From Silybum marianum (Eukaryota > Streptophyta > Magnoliopsida > Asterales > Asteraceae): a stretch of 64,000 nt of DNA. The stretch's first letter is position 1. Each line of letters opens with the position of its first letter. Positions 32,241-42,777 of the stretch are shown one piece after another. The stretch covers positions 11,574,001-11,638,000 of the forward strand of contig CM072531.1 in the NCBI GenBank assembly GCA_036898165.1. The letters are read 5' to 3'. The notes under the pieces are model-generated. The model had not been told where the DNA came from and searched no databases. It was given only the letters and a program-made list of their open reading frames with translations. The translations under genes were made by a program, and so were the position numbers.

Positions 32241-35200
32241 TTAATTTCTGTGTTCCAACAAGGATTCAGCAATTCTAATCATCTCTTTAGCAAGCTTCTT
32301 GTTCTTCTCCCAATCTTCATTGCTCAGATTCTTTGGTCTTCTATTCTTTCTTTTTACCAAACAATCTCTGATAGCCATGAGAGTTCCATTGCAACATTTG
32401 TGGAGTTCTTCAAATCTCACAAATAATAGTTCTTGAAAGCATTTGCGAACGAAACCTGGAGGTTGAATTACTAAGGTGCTCTTCTTCAGATTTTGAATAT
32501 CTGGTAGGCTCAGATTTGGTTTGCTCAAGTGTACTTGTTTCTTGTTCAGAACATAAGTAACCTGAAAATCAGTCTTTGCAGCCCAAATAAATTCTTTGTA
32601 CAAGCCATCTCTGAGGATTGGAAATGATTTTCTGAACTTGGTGATTGAATCATGAAAAGAATAAAGACTTCTGTAAACTCTGAGTAGATCTCTAAGATAC
32701 ACATTCTGGAAATCAGCTTCAGAAAAGGTAGAAATCTCACCATTTTGTCTTTCAATTGTGAAGAATGCATACTTGTAATTTTGTCTTGTCTTCAAGTCAG
32801 CATTAATTACCTTGACCACTGGACTTTCCTTTCTTGCTTCATTAATTGGGATTCTTATCTTTCTAATGATATTTGAGTACCATTGTTTCCAACCAAAGGA
32901 CTTTTGAATCCAGCAATCAATATAGTTGAACTTTTGTTCATATTCCAGGAACATTTCTGGATGAAAATATTCAAGAAACATGGTGAAAGCACTTTCTTCT
33001 ATTCTTTGCACTTGCGGTTGTTCCTCTTCAGATATTTGCTCTACAGGAACCAACTGTTCAGAAATAGCTTCAGAAATGACTTCTTTTCCTTTCTCTATAT
33101 CCTTCTGACTTGGTTCAGAACTTTCAATATTCAGATAAAACTTTAGAATTTCCTCCAAGTCTTGTCTCTTTGAATGAATTTGGAAATCATAAGTATCACT
33201 ATGTAGATAATCAGCTCTTCTGATTTATTTTCTCTTTTGTGACCAGCTAGATAACTCTTTCTTACAATTTCTCTGAAATGAATTCTTTCTTTGATCAGAT
33301 ATATGATTTCTTCTTTGACATCTGAATCTTCAATATAATCCTTTGCATAACTAAGAATCCAATTCAGAGTTGAGTTAGAGTACTTTGGAATATCTGAAGT
33401 CAAAAATGTTTTATTTTCATTTGTTGTATATCTGAACCCAATATCTGGACTAGTGAACACTCTAGTTATTGTATTTTCAAGGTTTACAGGTTCCAACAGA
33501 TTCACTTTAGATAAACCAAATTCCAAAGCTAATTGAAAGTCATGCTTGATGATGTTTCTTATGTTGATTCCCAGAATTCTTCTAACTTCAAAAACAAGTT
33601 CAACTTCACTTCTAGCAACACAGAACTGAAGAACTGTCAACTTGTCTTGCAATCGTAATTTGTACAGATCTTACTGAGTAAATTCACACAAATATCCATT
33701 TCTTCTTTCTGCTCCAAATCTGTATATTACCAAATCAAATCTTCAACAGTCTTTGCAGACATCTAATTTTCTTGATAAGAGTGGAATCATTCAAATTCTG
33801 AACACCATGCTTCTGAACAAAGTTTCTAACTTGAGAGATTTGTACTTCAGACCACTCATCATTTACAAAATCTTCCAGCTTTGCAAACCTCAAACTGGTT
33901 TTATACATATGAAAGTGAATAACTTCAGGAAACTCTAAACTGATTTCTCCACAAAGAAATAAATCTTCCTTTTCATAGATTTGATCTAGAATAGGTTCTT
34001 TAAGAAGAGGAATATCAATTTTGGGAATTGTAATGCAGGATCTGACTCTTACTTCAAATTTTCCAGAGTAGACCATCAAGATTTCATCTGCAATTTCAGT
34101 TCCTCCCATATGACTTAGATCAAATTCTAGTTCAACTTTTTCATCTGGTTGATTAAGAAAATCTCTAAAGACTGAAAATCTGTTGTCCAAACGTCTACAC
34201 TCTAGATTTCTTGGATTGTTCAGAAAGACATTCACCCAACAGAAATTGACTTAGAATATTCCATAATTCTTCAGAAGCTCTTCTGTATTCATCACTCAGA
34301 GATTGTGGAGGCTTCCAAATTACCAAATCCTTTATCTCATTGACTTCAGAACTTTCTCCCATATTAACTCCAGGCATATCTTCTTCAAACATAATAACAT
34401 CAGAAAGATCACTGGGTTCACCAATGACATCTTCAAATGCAAGATATTCCCTTAGCATCTCTTCATTTGAATCAGGAATAATGTCTGTATTATCTGAGCT
34501 TAAGTTACCTTCAGAATCAAAGGATAATTTCTCTGTTTCATACCCTTCCTCTACAATATCTTCAGAAGAATGAATATTTGTTTCTTGCCCTTCATTTTCT
34601 TCAAATAAGATATCATCTATTGCTACAGAAACTCTAGTAGATGCTTCACCAACATTCTGAGCATCTTCAGAAGTTTTCTCAGAACTTTGCTCTTGAACAT
34701 TTTCAACATTTTCTGGTTCAGACACTCTCTTTCTTTTGTCCCCCTCTTGATTATAAGGATTCTGATCATCAAGATTTCTTTTAGAAGTGTCTGACTGAGG
34801 CCTGCACACTAGAGCAGATAATCTTGTGCTTAAGTCTGTCTGAGAACTCTGAATAGAAGAAAGCTGATTCAAAATCTGAGTAATATCAGCCTTTGTTGCA
34901 TAAGTAGAAGAATCTGGTTGAGCAGATGAAGAAGAAGGCTGAGAAGCTTTCAGAGAAGAAACAGATGAAGCCACTTCAAAAAAAGCAGTCAAAAGTGCTT
35001 GTTTAAAAGAATTCAGATCATTAGATGATTGAAGTTGAAAATCAGTCAACTTATTTACCATACTCTCCCTTTGTTGATCCAACCTATCCTCCATCACATT
35101 TTTGGTTGTATCCGTCAATTCCTTGATGTCCTTCTGAATCTTTGCAAATTCAGAAGTACATAAATTTTTGAATTTTGTGAATTCAGAAGATGTGGGTAAG

Positions 35201-37117
35201 GTTCCAAGACCAACAGATGGTCTTGTTTGCAATCCTTCAGAAAAAGGCTGGCCTGTATGTATCACAGAGACATCATGAACCACATTTGATTCTGTGAATG
35301 GGGCTTTTGTGATGTTCATCCCACCAGGTCTTCCAACTAATCCTTGATATCCAGAAATAGGAATATCTATAGTTGTTGATGCAATGTGACAAACACTTTG
35401 CTTAGTGACATCTGGAAGATGTGTGCTAGTGTGAATGGATTCCACATTAAGTGGTTCAGTAGGCTCAAAGTTGAGGGGACCCTCAGACTCAATGTGCTCA
35501 AAATGGTGAAGGGGGGACATATATCCTTCATTTTCAACAAAAGGAACCTCCAATTGGGGTCCTAATGGATTATAAGCTGCTTGCCCCATATGTGTTGATG
35601 AAACACCCTTCTGTTGAGAGATGGGTGAGTGGCTAGGGGGGATAACCAAATTTGTCATGGGCTCACTGACTTTTTCAATATCATCCACCAAAGAATGTGG
35701 AATGATAGAAGATGTGGGTGCCCGGCTAGTAACAGGTGGTTCACAGGTTTGTTTTTCTTTTACCTGTGTTCTCCCCTCTTCAATTATTTTTCTTACTCTT
35801 CTACCCATTCTCTCATTTTCATTTTTCCTCTTTACTCTTTGAGGTTGTTCTCCCCCTTGAACAACCTCCCCTCTCTTTCTAACAAGTCTAGACTGCCTTG
35901 CATTATCACCACTCTGGTTTGAATCAAGGGAAGGGACTACTGGTTGAGGTAATCCCGTAGATTCTAAATACTCACTCCCAATCCTATTTGGTGTACTTAC
36001 AAGATCAAGTAAGTGAGAAGGAAGTGGAACTGCATTTGGAAATGTAAGTTTTGCATTTGGTGGTCTTGAACTGTCCATAGTAAAGATAGGAACATGTACC
36101 TCATGTGCTAGAACACGGATTGCAGATACTACTTTCATTGCTCCTTTGATGAGTGTTTGGAAGAATCTCTGAAACGGTATGTATTTAAATGTGGACTTCT
36201 TCAAAATAGCAGATTTGAGTTCTTCAAAAATAAGAGAAGCATAATCATAATGCTTGTTGAATGCAACTCCATGAAAAATGATCCTCCCATTTGCTGAAGC
36301 TTGATCCAAACTTGAACTTTTCCTAGATAAACAAGTGTTTAGAATTGAGAATAAACAGTACCAAATTGGAGGTAAACACTTTCTTCTAACAGAACTTAAA
36401 GCATTTAAATTTTCAGAGTATCCCAAACTCTTGAAATCTGAGATCATTTCTGTGGAAGATGGAATTGGATCATAAGAGGTTTTCCCAAGAACCTCATCTG
36501 GTTTTGACAGGTAGTGAAGACTCCTAATATCATCCACAGAGATGCATACCTTGTAAGCATGTACATAGGACACGATTTCATCCTCAGATTCATCAACCTC
36601 AACATAGTACCACCACTGTTGAAGATAAGAAGTAGGAACAGCGAATTTCCTTGAGAGAAGAGTACGTAATGGATGATTCTTCAGAATTTCGATCAAAATC
36701 ATTTGATCATCAGCAAAGTCTGTCGATTTGAAGTTCAAAGCACAGTTATTTTTCTTGATTTCAAGTAGTTTCTCAGCAGGAACATAAAGTTTGGACATAT
36801 CACTGCTTGCAGCACGAGTCTGGGATTCACTATCACCAGCATTTGATCCAGAAACAACTTCAATAGGTTCAATTTGTGTTTCCCCAATTTTATCAGTTCT
36901 CGGGTTAAGGTTAGGAGGTAGGTTTAGGGTTTGAAGGTCCGGCCTGATTAATAGCAGTTGTGGCTATGGCTTGGACCATTTGATCATTATTCAGTGGGAT
37001 TTCCATTGTTCCAACCACTAATTTTTGAGGCACGATTTTGAATGAACCATCACTCGATGATCCATTATTGTCATTGAAGCTCGAGGAAGCAGAAACCATG
37101 GCATTTGAAGTAGACAT
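32241..37117 (-). pseudogene. C5 post-pol gene, about 1,600 codons, few frame breaks
   Basis: The ATG near 37117 gives MSTSNAMVSASSS, followed by an N-terminal block with LSRKFAVPTSYLQQWWYYVE and PFQRFFQTLIKGAM. Next come a long Ser/Pro-rich part, a helical part (TDLSTRLSALV) and an acidic part. C-terminal blocks follow: EYEQKFNYIDCWIQKSFGW, FSEADFQNVYLRDLL and FVRFEELHKCCNGTL. Breaks lie near 36920, 34200, 33650-33735 and 33150. No transmembrane segment, signal peptide or catalytic motif stands out. The same blocks occur in C2, C3 and C4, so it is an element gene. It sits where SIRE elements carry the env-like frame, but it is much longer than the 600-700 codons usual there, and an envelope role is not supported by the sequence. 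Confidence 0.7.
34195..36798 (-). CDS. Open 867-codon segment of the C5 post-pol gene
   Basis: The longest uninterrupted frame in the window. Residues 1-240 form a globular-looking part (YVPAEKLLEIK, SYLQQWWYYVEVDESEDEIV, FQRFFQTLIKGAMKVVSAI). Residues about 250-560 are Ser/Pro/Thr-rich and basic in part (RVKRKNENERMGRRVRKIIE). Residues about 560-660 look like a coiled coil (KIQKDIKELTDTTKNVMEDR). The rest is acidic (EENEGQETNIHSSEDIVEE). Upstream in-frame codons extend to about 36910, so the true start is probably in the neighbouring frame at 37117. No known family is identified. It could be a chromatin- or particle-associated accessory protein, but this is speculation. Confidence 0.6.
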   Translation of the reverse strand: MSKLYVPAEKLLEIKKNNCALNFKSTDFADDQMILIEILKNHPLRTLLSRKFAVPTSYLQQWWYYVEVDESEDEIVSYVHAYKVCISVDDIRSLHYLSKPDEVLGKTSYDPIPSSTEMISDFKSLGYSENLNALSSVRRKCLPPIWYCLFSILNTCLSRKSSSLDQASANGRIIFHGVAFNKHYDYASLIFEELKSAILKKSTFKYIPFQRFFQTLIKGAMKVVSAIRVLAHEVHVPIFTMDSSRPPNAKLTFPNAVPLPSHLLDLVSTPNRIGSEYLESTGLPQPVVPSLDSNQSGDNARQSRLVRKRGEVVQGGEQPQRVKRKNENERMGRRVRKIIEEGRTQVKEKQTCEPPVTSRAPTSSIIPHSLVDDIEKVSEPMTNLVIPPSHSPISQQKGVSSTHMGQAAYNPLGPQLEVPFVENEGYMSPLHHFEHIESEGPLNFEPTEPLNVESIHTSTHLPDVTKQSVCHIASTTIDIPISGYQGLVGRPGGMNITKAPFTESNVVHDVSVIHTGQPFSEGLQTRPSVGLGTLPTSSEFTKFKNLCTSEFAKIQKDIKELTDTTKNVMEDRLDQQRESMVNKLTDFQLQSSNDLNSFKQALLTAFFEVASSVSSLKASQPSSSSAQPDSSTYATKADITQILNQLSSIQSSQTDLSTRLSALVCRPQSDTSKRNLDDQNPYNQEGDKRKRVSEPENVENVQEQSSEKTSEDAQNVGEASTRVSVAIDDILFEENEGQETNIHSSEDIVEEGYETEKLSFDSEGNLSSDNTDIIPDSNEEMLREYLAFEDVIGEPSDLSDVIMFEEDMPGVNMGESSEVNEIKDLVIWKPPQSLSDEYRRASEELWNILSQFLLGECLSEQSKKSRV

Positions 37118-37214
37118 TGTAGTTGAAGAATAAGGATTCAAAATGGAATGAAGATCAATGAAAACATATAGATTTCTCAGAGTAAAATCGCTAAAAAATG
37201 AAGACGATGAAGAA

Positions 37215-37260
37215 TTCATTGATTTATAAGACTGGATAAACGCTGATGGACACGTGGCCA
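37215..37260 (-). promoter_or_regulatory. Possible internal promoter of the C5 post-pol gene
   Basis: On the minus strand a G-box (CACGTG, 37251-37256, within GGCCACGTGTCC) lies about 20 bases before CTTATAAATC (37221-37230), and the ATG follows about 105 bases later. A second CACGTG is at 37354-37359. A similar ACGT plus TATA pair precedes the post-pol region of C6 (55437-55465). Confidence 0.4.
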
Positions 37261-37261
37261 A

Positions 37262-38102
37262 AAAGTGAATGTGATTAGGGTAGTAATCATCATTAATTTG
37301 GATAAATGAACCGTTTAATCGACGTGCTTAAGAAATATCCAATGAAATTAAAACACGTGGCACACGCTTAAGTGACACTTAAGAAATATCAACGGGAAGT
37401 TAAGTTCTGAGAACAAGTTCAAAAACTTCAGAAATTGTTCAGAACTTCTGAGAATAAGTTCAGAAGCCTGAAAGAAAGAATTCAGAAGAACCTCAGAACT
37501 TTTAAGTTTTGTTCAGAACTAAACTTGTATCACTTTAGAAGACCAAAAATTATTTAAAACTTCAAACTTCTGAAAAATATAAAACATTTTGAGAATTCAA
37601 AAGTAGGTTTGAACAAACAGAAAAATTATTTTATCTAAGGAAGCTTGTTCATACTTCTTAGATATGAAGTTTAAGACTTGATTTCAGCATTTCAGATCTG
37701 TTTTGTAGGAAAGAGTAGTTCAGAATTGTGAAATTAATACCACTCCCCCTTGAATCATTAGCAACTATGATTCTCCCCCTTAATCAGTGCAACTTTATCA
37801 AAGAAACAAGAAAATATTAGAGAAATGAAAAAAAAAATATGAAAAGTATTAAAATACAATCAACCTAGATAAAGAAGGATTATACTTCTGAGTTTTTAAA
37901 AGAAGCAAAGATCTGAATGCTGAACTTCATAATATTCAGAATATTTCTGAAGAGCAAACTATTCAGAATTTTGAGATAAAAACCTCAGAATATAACTTCT
38001 AGAGTATAGTTGATGTGTAATACTTACATAGACATATTCATCATGCCCAATTTACTTACCAAGATGTTAAATCATTTTTCATCAAGTGCTTTGGTAAATA
38101 AA
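37262..38102 (-). other. C5 spacer between RNase H and post-pol gene
   Basis: No coding frame. Two purine tracts on the minus strand, AAGGGGGAGTGG (about 37741-37752) and AAGGGGGAGAATC (about 37770-37782), look like extra PPTs. Many TTCAGAA/TTCTGAA motifs occur at 37420-37560. Confidence 0.6.
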
Positions 38103-39654
38103 TCAGCTAAATGATAATCTGTTTGAACAAAAAAACATTTCAATATTACCTTTTTCCACATGATCTTTGATAAAATGATATCTTACATCAATATGCTTGG
38201 TCTTTGAATTCTGAACAGGATTGGTAGTGATGGCTATAGCACTCTTTGAATCACAATACAAAGGAATCTTTTTGAAATTGTAACCATAGTTTTTGAGTTG
38301 AATTTGCATCCAGATCACTTGTGAGCAACATATTGCAGCTGCTACATACTCAGCTTCTGCTGTAGAAGTAGAAACACAATTTTGTTTCTTTGAAGAACAA
38401 CTGACTAATCTATCACCCAGAAACTGACATGATCCAGAAGTGCTTTTCCTGTCTAATTTGCATCCACCATGATCTGCATCTGTAAAGGCTGTTAGTTCAA
38501 AACTAGAATCCTTAGGATACCAAAGTCCCAATGAAGGAGAACCTTTTAGATATCTAAGGATTTTTTTTGCAGCTAGAAGGTGTGATTCCTTAGGATTTGC
38601 TTGATATCTTGCATAAATACATGTAGCAAACATTATATATGGTCTACTAGCAGTTAAGTAAAGCAAAGATCCAATTATGCCTCTGTACTTTTTCTGATCA
38701 ACAGATTTACCATTTAGATCAGGTTCTAACTTAGTTGCAGTGGCCATTGGAGTTTGAATACTTGAACAATCAGTCATGTCAAATTTCTTAAGTAAGTCTG
38801 AGACATACTTAGATTGAGTAATGAATATGCCAGTGGAAAGTTGTTTAACTTGAAGACCAAGAAAAAATGTCAACTCTCCCATCATACTCATTTCAAATTC
38901 AGTTTGCATGATTTTCTCAAAATTTCTACAAAATTTTGGATTTGTAGAGGCAAATATAATATCATCTACATATATTTGTATCAAGATCATATCATCACCT
39001 TCCTTTTTCAGAAATAAAGTTGTATCAAGAGTACCTCTTTTGAATTTAGAATTTAGAAGAAAAGTTGTAAGAGAATCATACCATGCTCTTGGTTCTTGTT
39101 TAAGTCCATATAAGGCTTTGTCTAAAATGTAGACATGATCTGGAAATTCTTTGTTTACAAAGCCTTCTGGTTGTTCAACATACACTTCTTCATGTAAAAT
39201 ACCATTCAGAAATGCACATTTTACATCCATTTGAAACACCTTCATGTTTTTGTGAACAGCATATGCAAGAAATATTCTAATGGCTTCTAATCTAGCAACA
39301 GGAGCAAAGGTTTCATCATAATCAATTCATTCTTGTTGACAATACCCCTTAGCTACAAGCCTTGTTTTGTTTCTTACAACAATACCATTTTCATCCTTCT
39401 TATTTCTGAATACCCATTTTGTGCCAATTATAGATTTACCTTTTGGTTTTGGTACCAATCTCCAGACCTTGGTTCTTTCAAATTGATTTAACTCATCCTG
39501 CATGGCTAAAATCCAGTCTGGATCTTGAAGTGCTTCATATGGCTTTTTGGGTTCCATGCTACTTAAGAAATTTACATACAGACACTCATTTCCTGTTGCA
39601 GATCTTGTTTGAACACCTTTTGATGCATCTCCAATAATTTGATGCATTGGATGA
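38103..39654 (-). pseudogene. C5 reverse transcriptase and RNase H
   Basis: RT begins with the linker end HQIIGDASKGVQTRSATGNE and PKKPYEALQDPDWILAMQDE, then KWVFRNKKDENGIVVRNKTR. A TGA replaces GGA in the QQEGIDYDE motif (about 39327), and another stop lies upstream near 39655. The rest (39245-38103, 380 codons) is open: FQMDVKCAFLNG, YGLKQEPRAWYDSL, the catalytic YVDDI at 38958-38972, MMGELTFFLGLQVKQ, RNase H DADHGGCKLDRKSTSG (lead Asp intact) and STAEAEYVAAAICCSQVIW. The C-terminal end shifts frame in an A-run near 38130. It would be nearly functional but for two nonsense changes and one frameshift. Confidence 0.9.
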
Positions 39655-40181
39655 CTTCATGTCCATTTGTTCACGTTTGACAATGGTTGAACAGATGAAA
39701 CATTGTTTAGAGAATCATAATCATCAACAATTGCTTGAGTTTCAGTATCATGATTGATAACTGAATGTAAATATAAAGTCTCCCCTCAAATGGAACATTT
39801 TGAATTTGTTCAGAATTTTGATGAACATTTTCAGAAGTATCTTGAACTAATTCAGAGGTAACTTGAACTGGTTCAGAAGTAGTTTGAACTGGTTCAGAAT
39901 TAACTTGAACTGGTTCAGAAGTTAGGTTTACATTTTCAGAAGTTGAAAGTTCTGAATTTGAGGTTGAGATTTGTGGTGCTGATGTACTTGAAATTTGTAC
40001 TTCTGTGTCTTGATCATTTATGCTTCAGATGAGAGAGGGATTTTGATAATCTGCAGAAACATTTACAGAAATATCAAATAAGTTTTGACATAAATTGTCT
40101 AAATTTGTTTTAAGTAAAGTTTGAGATTCAGATGTAGAGTTTGTCTGGTTATGTTCTGAGTCCAAACTTTCAGAAGTTAGG
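39655..40181 (-). other. C5 integrase-RT linker with heptapeptide repeat
   Basis: Low-complexity Ser/Glu/Thr-rich linker in broken frame. Four 21-bp repeats at 39838-39921 encode SEPVQV-type heptads. An open piece at 40025-40300 belongs to the linker after a frameshift near 40195. Confidence 0.65.
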
Positions 40182-41474
40182 TTATGTGCGAGTTCTGAAC
40201 TGTCTTGGCTCATGAAATCTGACATTTGTAGTCTCAATGATCCTTTGAGTTCCTTTAATAAGTACTCTGTAGGCTTTGGATCTTTGGGAATAGCCAACAA
40301 AGATACTAGCTACACCTTTTGGTGCAAATTTGTCAAGATGCTGAGTATCATTCTTTAGAAAACACCTGCAACCAAAGATTTTAAAATAATCAATAGAGGG
40401 TTTTCTTTGTTTTAGCATCTCATAAGGAGTTTTAAGAAATTTTCTGTTTAGAATGGTCCTATTCTGAGTAAAACATGCAGTAACAATAGCTTCTGCCCAA
40501 AGAGAAAGAGGAAGTTCTGAATATGCCAGCATGGTTCTTGCAGCCTCTACCAAAGTTCCATTCTTTCTTTCAACTACCCCATTCTGTTGAGGAGTTCTTG
40601 CAGTGGAAAAATTATGTGAAATACCAATAGATTCCAAAAAAATTTGAAGTCTAGAATTTGTAAATTTTGTTCCATTGTCACTTCTGATCTTTTGGATTGG
40701 GAGTTGAAGAACTTGAATTTTCTTCAGAAAGGGTATCAGTCTTTCAGAAGTATCATATTTGAGTCTCAGAAATTCAATCCATGTGTATCTTGTGTATTCA
40801 TCTACTATGACAAGAATGTATTTCTTTCCACCCATGCTTTGAGTCTTCATTGGTCCACACAAATCCATATGTAGCATTTCAAGTGGAGCTTTGCATGAAT
40901 ATAGCATTTTCAGAGGATGAGAACTTCTTTTGATCTTCCCTAGTTCACATGCAGAACAAAGAGAGTTCTTTTCAAATCTGATCTTTGGTAGTCCTCTTAC
41001 AGATTGATGTTTGCCTAGTTCAGAAATGGCTTTGAAATTCAGATGTGACATTCTTCTGTGCCAAAGCCAACTATCATTTCTCATTGTTGTAGACATATAA
41101 CATACACCTTGTAGTTGACCAGTTGCAGTGAATGTTGTTGTGTAGATATCACCATCTCTATAAGCAGTTAATTCATTTTTCTTTGATGTACTCAGAACAT
41201 GACAGTGATCTATGTCAAAATTAACTTTCCAGCATTTGTCACAAAATTGACTAATACTGAAAAGATTATGTCTTAGTCCCTCAACATAGAAAACTTTCAT
41301 TACTGTCACATCTCCTTTAATGAAAGTGTCATATCCTCTTACATATCCCTTTGCATTGATTCCAAAACTAACTGTTCCTCCATATCTTTCATGATAATCA
41401 GTTAGTAGTTCTTTGAAAGGTGTCATGTGTCTTGAACATCCAAAATCTAAGACCCACACATGACATATCTGCAA
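40182..41474 (-). pseudogene. C5 protease and integrase (430-codon open frame)
   Basis: The protease motif reads WVLDFGCSRHM, so the DSG triad is changed to DFG. The gag-pre-integrase segment is GLRHNLFSISQFCDK. The integrase zinc ligands are in WLWHRRMSHLNF and LCSACELGK. The catalytic triad is present: D in MDLCGP, D in IRSDNGTKF and E in GVVERKNGTLVEAA. The C-terminal part has GCRCFL and VGYSQRSKAYRVLIK. The integrase core looks intact, while protease would be dead. The frame exits near 40195. Confidence 0.9.
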
Positions 41475-41919
41475 AAGAGATTATTGAGTTTTAGGTACCC
41501 ACTTCAGAATGGGTCCTTTGAGATTGGTAATAAAATTTGTAGTTCTGAACTTTGTCTTCAGATTTTTCAATTCAGAAGTTTGTTCAGAACTTTGAAATTT
41601 ATCTTTCTTAGTTTTATTTTTATTTTTAATTTTTCTTTTAATTGAATTTGTCAATATAGCTGAACATTTCTGAATAGATTTCATCAAATTTTTCTTGTTT
41701 GTTTTGGAGTTAAGATGAAAATTATGATGACCACAGTTAATAATGAATATGATTCTATAAAGTGTTTACAATAGCAGTAGACATATAAGATAAGAAATGA
41801 GGATTAGTATAAGAAATTCTTATACTATGAATATGATTCTATTTAGGTACATCAATTTTATTTGAAATTGAAAAACTATCTAATTTGTCATTCTTTGACA
41901 GTCTTTCATCTTTCTTTCT
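41475..41919 (-). other. C5 region before protease with local duplications
   Basis: Contains GPILKWVPKTQ before protease (compare the WVP repeats of C3 and C6). A phrase of about 34 bp, AGATAAGAAATGAGGATTAG plus following bases, occurs at about 41779 and again at about 41945. ATGAATATGATTCTAT occurs twice (about 41740 and 41826). Confidence 0.6.
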
Positions 41920-42777
41920 TCATAATAAATTGGATAACTCTATAAAAGATAAGAAATGAGGATTAGTATAAGAAATTCTTTTGTTCACTATTGTTTTAAC
42001 CTCAGAATTTGAGTTAATTTTCTGAACTTCAGAGAGAGAATTTGAGGATTGTCCTTTTTCAAAGTTTTTAACTCTGGTGTTGAAGTCAGAAGATGTTACT
42101 GAACATGGTGATGAAGTCAATGAAGTGTTTGTAGTAGTAGGAGAAAAATTTGAAGAAGTAAAATTTTCAGATATCTGAGATTTTGGTTTTAAAAACACAG
42201 GACCAAACATTTCTGAAGGTATCTTTAGAGCTTCAGTTTTTAGTATTTCTCCTTCAGTCATACAAGATTGTGATTTGTAAACCAAATAGCCATTTTTATC
42301 AATGACTTGCACCATATGATCATCATCATCTTCTGAATCAGAAGCATATATTAGTTCTGAAAATTTATTTTGAGTCATACTTGTTGCAAAAATATTTAAT
42401 TTTTTTGTTGTTGTAGACTCATCATCAGAATTATCAAAAAATATATTGGGATTCTCATCAACGTCTTCTAAAGAGTCAATTTCTGAGAATTCATCATATT
42501 TTTCTTCATGTTCTGATTTATTATCAGAAGTATCTTCTGAAATGACTTCAGAATTGAATTCAGAAGTTATCTCAGAACTAACTTCAGAAATTATTTCAGA
42601 TTTAACAATTATTTTAGATTTTTCTTCAGAAATAATATTTGATTCAAAAGATTCACAAATGTTTGAACTTGTATTTATTTCTTCTGTTTCAGAAATTATT
42701 CCTGGTTCACCAGTTTTAAGAGGTGTTTCTTCTGAAAACAAAGTCTCTGATTTTACAAATGGTATTCTTTCAGGCAA
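41920..42777 (-). pseudogene. C5 gag C-terminal acidic segment
   Basis: 285 codons, very rich in Ser/Glu with SEVISE/SEITSE-like repeats (42510-42620) and acidic blocks (SDSEDDDDHMVQV). It lies between the coiled-coil part of gag and protease. It is likely disordered. It overlaps the preceding frame by 25 bases, so one frameshift separates them. Confidence 0.65.

Noticed and set aside
35621..35922. Plus-strand frames opposite the C5 post-pol gene
   Set aside because: They are mirror frames of the long minus-strand frame and have no independent support.
37741..37782. True PPT and missing LTR right after C5 RNase H
   Set aside because: No LTR sequence follows; the real LTR and PPT are at 31798-32179.
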